Source of the DNA: Butyricicoccus_A sp963601915
GTDB lineage: Bacteria > Bacillota > Clostridia > Oscillospirales > Butyricicoccaceae
Length of the DNA: 8,737 bases
Assembly (NCBI GenBank): GCA_963601915.1
Contig: CAVCGL010000036.1
Location: 1 to 8,737, forward strand
Reading direction: 5' to 3'
Of this stretch, positions 5,980 to 8,737 are shown piece by piece. The translations under genes and the position numbers were made by a program. How positions within the stretch are numbered: position 1 is the first letter of the stretch; every line of letters begins with the position of its first letter. Below the pieces are notes generated by a model. That model was not told the origin of the DNA. It searched no databases and was given only the letters and a program-made list of their open reading frames with translations.

Positions 5980-8562
5980 ATGATGAGACAGGAAAAGCAG
6001 ATATGGGAAAAAACCTGCACAGAACTGCTTCGAGAACAGAACTGCGGTGAAGATGGGTTATCTGCGGCGGAAGCAAAGATCCGTTTGGCAAAATACGGGA
6101 CCAATGAACTGCACACAGGAAAGCAGAAAAGTGTTCTGCGTATCTTTCTGGGACAGTTCTGGGATTTCCTAGTGTTGATTTTGATTTTTGCAGCAGTTAT
6201 TTCTGCCTGCCTGGGTGATGTGGAAAGTATGGCCGTTATTCTGGCGGTCATCACGATGAATGCAGTGTTGGGAACTGTTCAGACGGTCAAAGCCGCCGCC
6301 TCGCTGAACAGTCTGAAGCAGATGTCAGCCCCGATGGCTAAGGTAATACGTGACGGTCACGTCGTGCAGATTCCGGGGCGTGATGTCGTACCGGGCGACA
6401 TCGTGGTACTGGAAGCGGGTGATTCCGTCTGCGCAGACGGTCGTCTGCTGGAATGCGCCAGCCTGAAGTGTGCGGAAAGTGCGCTCACCGGAGAAAGCCT
6501 GCCTGTGGAAAAGGATGTTGCTGTACTCAGCGGGGCGGCAGCATTGGGAGATCGTAAGAATATGGTGTTTTCTGGCAGCTTTGTTACCTATGGGCGCGGT
6601 CGGTTTCTGGTAACAGCTACCGGTATGAGTACTGAGATGGGCAGGATTGCGCTGCTACTGAAAAATACCGAGGAGCGAAAAACGCCGCTGCAGGTGAGTC
6701 TGGATCAGTTCGGCAAAAAGCTGTCCGTCATCATTCTGGTGATCTGCGCTGTGCTGTTTACTGTCAGTGTGCTGTGGCGGCACGAAAATGTAATGAGCGC
6801 GTTTTTGTTCGCGGTGGCGCTGGCGGTAGCAGCTATTCCAGAGGCACTCAGCTCTATTGTTACCATCGTGCTGTCCTTCGGTACGCGGAAAATGGCGAAA
6901 GAAAATGCGATCATCCGTCATTTGCAGGCGGTGGAGGGGCTGGGCAGCATATCCGTAATTTGTTCGGATAAGACCGGCACCTTGACTCAAAACCGAATGA
7001 CGGTAAAGAGGTTATACATCAACAGTCGCACGATCCCTGCAGAAAATGCAGATTTCCGTGATCCTTTGCAGGAGCGGCTGCTGTGGGCGGCTTTACTATG
7101 CAGCGATGCAACGGTTAACGGAGAGCAGGAGATTGGTGATCCCACCGAAACCGCGCTGGTACGTTTGGGACAGAGCGGCGGCTTTGATGCAGAGCATATC
7201 CGCAGACAATGTCCTCGACTGGCAGAGATACCATTCGATTCTGACCGAAAAATGATGTCTACGGTTCATGCACTTTCAGACGGCTTGACCATGCTCACGA
7301 AGGGCGCAGTCGATGTTCTCCTGGAACGCAGCATGGTAACAGCAGAAGAGCGCGAAAAAATCGAGCAAGTAAACGAACAGTTTGCAAATGACGGCTTGCG
7401 TGTGCTGGCGTTTGCCTCTCGTTCTGTCAGCAGCACGGACGTTCATCCGGAGAATGAAAAAGATTTCACCTTTCTTGGACTGATCGCTATGATGGATCCG
7501 CCGCGAGAAGAGTCCAAAGCAGCGGTGACAGAGTGTATTCGTGCCGGTATCCGCCCAATCATGATTACCGGTGACCATAAAATCACAGCAACGGCTATCG
7601 CGCGGGAGGTCGGTATTCTGCAGACTGGTACGAGATCCGTGGATGGTTCCGTGCTCGACAGCATGAGCGATGCGGAGCTTGCGGAATTCGTGCCTCAGAT
7701 TAGCGTTTATGCGCGGGTATCGCCGGAGCATAAGATACGTATTGTACGTGCATGGCAACAGCGCGGTGATCTGGTCGCCATGACCGGTGACGGCGTGAAC
7801 GATGCTCCTGCATTAAAGCAAGCAGATATAGGCGTGGCTATGGGGATTACGGGAACCGAGGTCGCAAAAGATGCAGCGGGTATGGTGCTGACAGATGATA
7901 ACTTTGCAACCATCGTCAAGGCAGTCAAGAACGGTCGGAACGTGTATGCAAATATCAAACGATCCATTCAATTCCTGCTGTCCGGCAATACTGCCGGAAT
8001 ACTAACCGTGCTGTATGCCTCCATAATGGGACTGCCAGTGCCTTTTGCAGCGGTACATCTGCTGTTTATCAACCTGCTGACAGATTCTCTGCCTGCAATC
8101 GCACTTGGTCTGGAGCCGCATACAGATGCTGTCATGCGTGAGGAACCGCGTCCGAGAGCCGAAGGTATCCTGACGAGGATATTTCTCACCAACGTATGTA
8201 TCGAGGGAATAGTGATTTCCGTTGCAACAATTGTGGCGTTCCACCTCGGATTGCTCTATGGAGATGTTGCCGCCGGACAGACAATGGCATTTGCTGTACT
8301 ATGCCTTAGCAGGCTGTTCCATGGTTTCAGCTGCAAATCACAGAGTCCGGTGCTGCTGAAACGTCAGTTCTGGAATAACAAAGCTCTTTGTGGCGCATTT
8401 GCAATCGGCACGCTGCTGCTGAGCGCGGTACTGCTTATTCCAGCGCTGAAGCCGTTATTTGCGGTTGTATCTCTGTCGCTCGGAATGGTCGGAGGCATTG
8501 CGGCTCTGGCGTTCGGTTCTATGGTGGGCATCCAGCTGTTGAAGCTCTCTCGCAAAAAATAA
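5980..8562 (+). CDS. P2-type cation-transporting ATPase, probable Mn2+ (or Ca2+) efflux pump
   Basis: The 860-aa membrane pump uses ATP to move a divalent cation, most likely outward. AAAGGAG (5963-5969) lies ten bases before ATG 5980; a second ATG follows at 5983. An N-terminal cation-ATPase domain (about 5-75) precedes TM1-2 (about 57-99). The actuator has TGES (170-173). TM3-4 carry PEAL (287-290), with ligand Glu288. DKTGT (330-334) has phospho-Asp330. The nucleotide domain has KGA (441-443), and TGD (530-532) and TGDGVND (602-608) complete the P domain. TM5 and TM6 carry Asn670 and NLLTD (698-702), with six C-terminal spans in all. The position equivalent to SERCA Glu771 is Gly673, so only one ion site (Glu288, Asn698, Asp702) seems intact, as in SPCA/PMCA pumps. 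The yybP-ykoY riboswitch upstream argues for Mn2+, as for Lactococcus YoaB and pneumococcal MgtA. Ca2+ transport cannot be excluded from sequence. Confidence 0.94.
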   Translation: MMRQEKQIWEKTCTELLREQNCGEDGLSAAEAKIRLAKYGTNELHTGKQKSVLRIFLGQFWDFLVLILIFAAVISACLGDVESMAVILAVITMNAVLGTVQTVKAAASLNSLKQMSAPMAKVIRDGHVVQIPGRDVVPGDIVVLEAGDSVCADGRLLECASLKCAESALTGESLPVEKDVAVLSGAAALGDRKNMVFSGSFVTYGRGRFLVTATGMSTEMGRIALLLKNTEERKTPLQVSLDQFGKKLSVIILVICAVLFTVSVLWRHENVMSAFLFAVALAVAAIPEALSSIVTIVLSFGTRKMAKENAIIRHLQAVEGLGSISVICSDKTGTLTQNRMTVKRLYINSRTIPAENADFRDPLQERLLWAALLCSDATVNGEQEIGDPTETALVRLGQSGGFDAEHIRRQCPRLAEIPFDSDRKMMSTVHALSDGLTMLTKGAVDVLLERSMVTAEEREKIEQVNEQFANDGLRVLAFASRSVSSTDVHPENEKDFTFLGLIAMMDPPREESKAAVTECIRAGIRPIMITGDHKITATAIAREVGILQTGTRSVDGSVLDSMSDAELAEFVPQISVYARVSPEHKIRIVRAWQQRGDLVAMTGDGVNDAPALKQADIGVAMGITGTEVAKDAAGMVLTDDNFATIVKAVKNGRNVYANIKRSIQFLLSGNTAGILTVLYASIMGLPVPFAAVHLLFINLLTDSLPAIALGLEPHTDAVMREEPRPRAEGILTRIFLTNVCIEGIVISVATIVAFHLGLLYGDVAAGQTMAFAVLCLSRLFHGFSCKSQSPVLLKRQFWNNKALCGAFAIGTLLLSAVLLIPALKPLFAVVSLSLGMVGGIAALAFGSMVGIQLLKLSRKK

Positions 8563-8737
8563 TGCAGTACGATACGCCTTCTTTGAGATTGACAAAGCAC
8601 AGACATTATTTGCACGATGAAACTGTTCGGTTTTCCAATCAGTTTAGCCGACTTGTTTTATTAGCTCTCGCCTGTATTTTTGGGGGTCAATCACAAAAGT
8701 TGTGGGATGAAGGATTTCTGATGTAGGGTTTCCGGCT
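8563..8737 (+). other. Downstream intergenic region, no gene supported; small inverted repeat at 8692-8704
   Basis: No ORF with a ribosome binding site and no clear terminator is seen after the ATPase. A TTGACA (8589-8594) lacks a matching -10. Near the right edge, CACAA-AAG-TTGTG (8692-8704) is a perfect five-pair inverted repeat in a stretch beginning GGGGGTCAATCA (8682-8693). The stretch faintly resembles insertion-sequence end regions, but no second end or transposase is visible here. Confidence 0.4.

Noticed and set aside
8589..8609. TTGACA followed by CATTAT as a promoter after the ATPase
   Set aside because: The spacer is only nine bases, and no acceptable -10 lies at 16-18 bp.

Overview
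The window most likely comes from a low-to-mid GC member of the Bacillota, probably a gut-type clostridium (Oscillospiraceae or Lachnospiraceae-like). The reasons are strong AGGAGG-type ribosome binding sites, a multi-TM GGDEF protein of a type common in Clostridia, an intrinsic-terminator riboswitch of the yybP-ykoY class, and a XerC/D-like tyrosine recombinase. This placement is inference; no rRNA or other phylogenetic marker is present.

Layout. Positions 23-1013 (minus strand) hold a tyrosine recombinase with a complete catalytic set. Its 5' end runs into a 26-base run of N (1014-1039). A GGAAAGG ribosome binding site and a TTGTTT-17-TATAAT promoter lie on the far side of that run. Positions 1172-1512 form a divergent control region. 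It contains a 43-codon cysteine-rich ORF with an excellent ribosome binding site (1246-1377) and weak candidate promoters. Positions 1513-4482 (plus) encode a large, apparently soluble hybrid histidine kinase: an NTF2/SnoaL-like domain, three PAS-like domains, HisKA, HATPase and a receiver. After 45 bases, 4528-5667 encodes a membrane diguanylate cyclase with an AGDEF active site and no RxxD inhibitory site. The two look like one transcription unit joining a phosphorelay sensor with c-di-GMP production.

The second module is a Mn2+ response unit. At 5818-5911 is a yybP-ykoY (Mn2+) riboswitch aptamer. Its 3' strand is also the 5' arm of a perfect 13-bp intrinsic terminator (5899-5952). The switch controls an 860-aa P2-type cation ATPase (5980-8562) whose residues suggest a single transport site. 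The arrangement predicts that Mn2+ binding prevents termination and turns on an efflux pump, as described for Lactococcus YoaB. The last 175 bases hold no gene I can support; a small inverted repeat near the right edge could belong to a mobile element.

The most interesting items are the overlooked small membrane ORF, the hidden recombinase start beside an assembly gap, the kinase/diguanylate cyclase pair with its unusual input domain and atypical GGDEF site, and the clear mutually exclusive riboswitch architecture.
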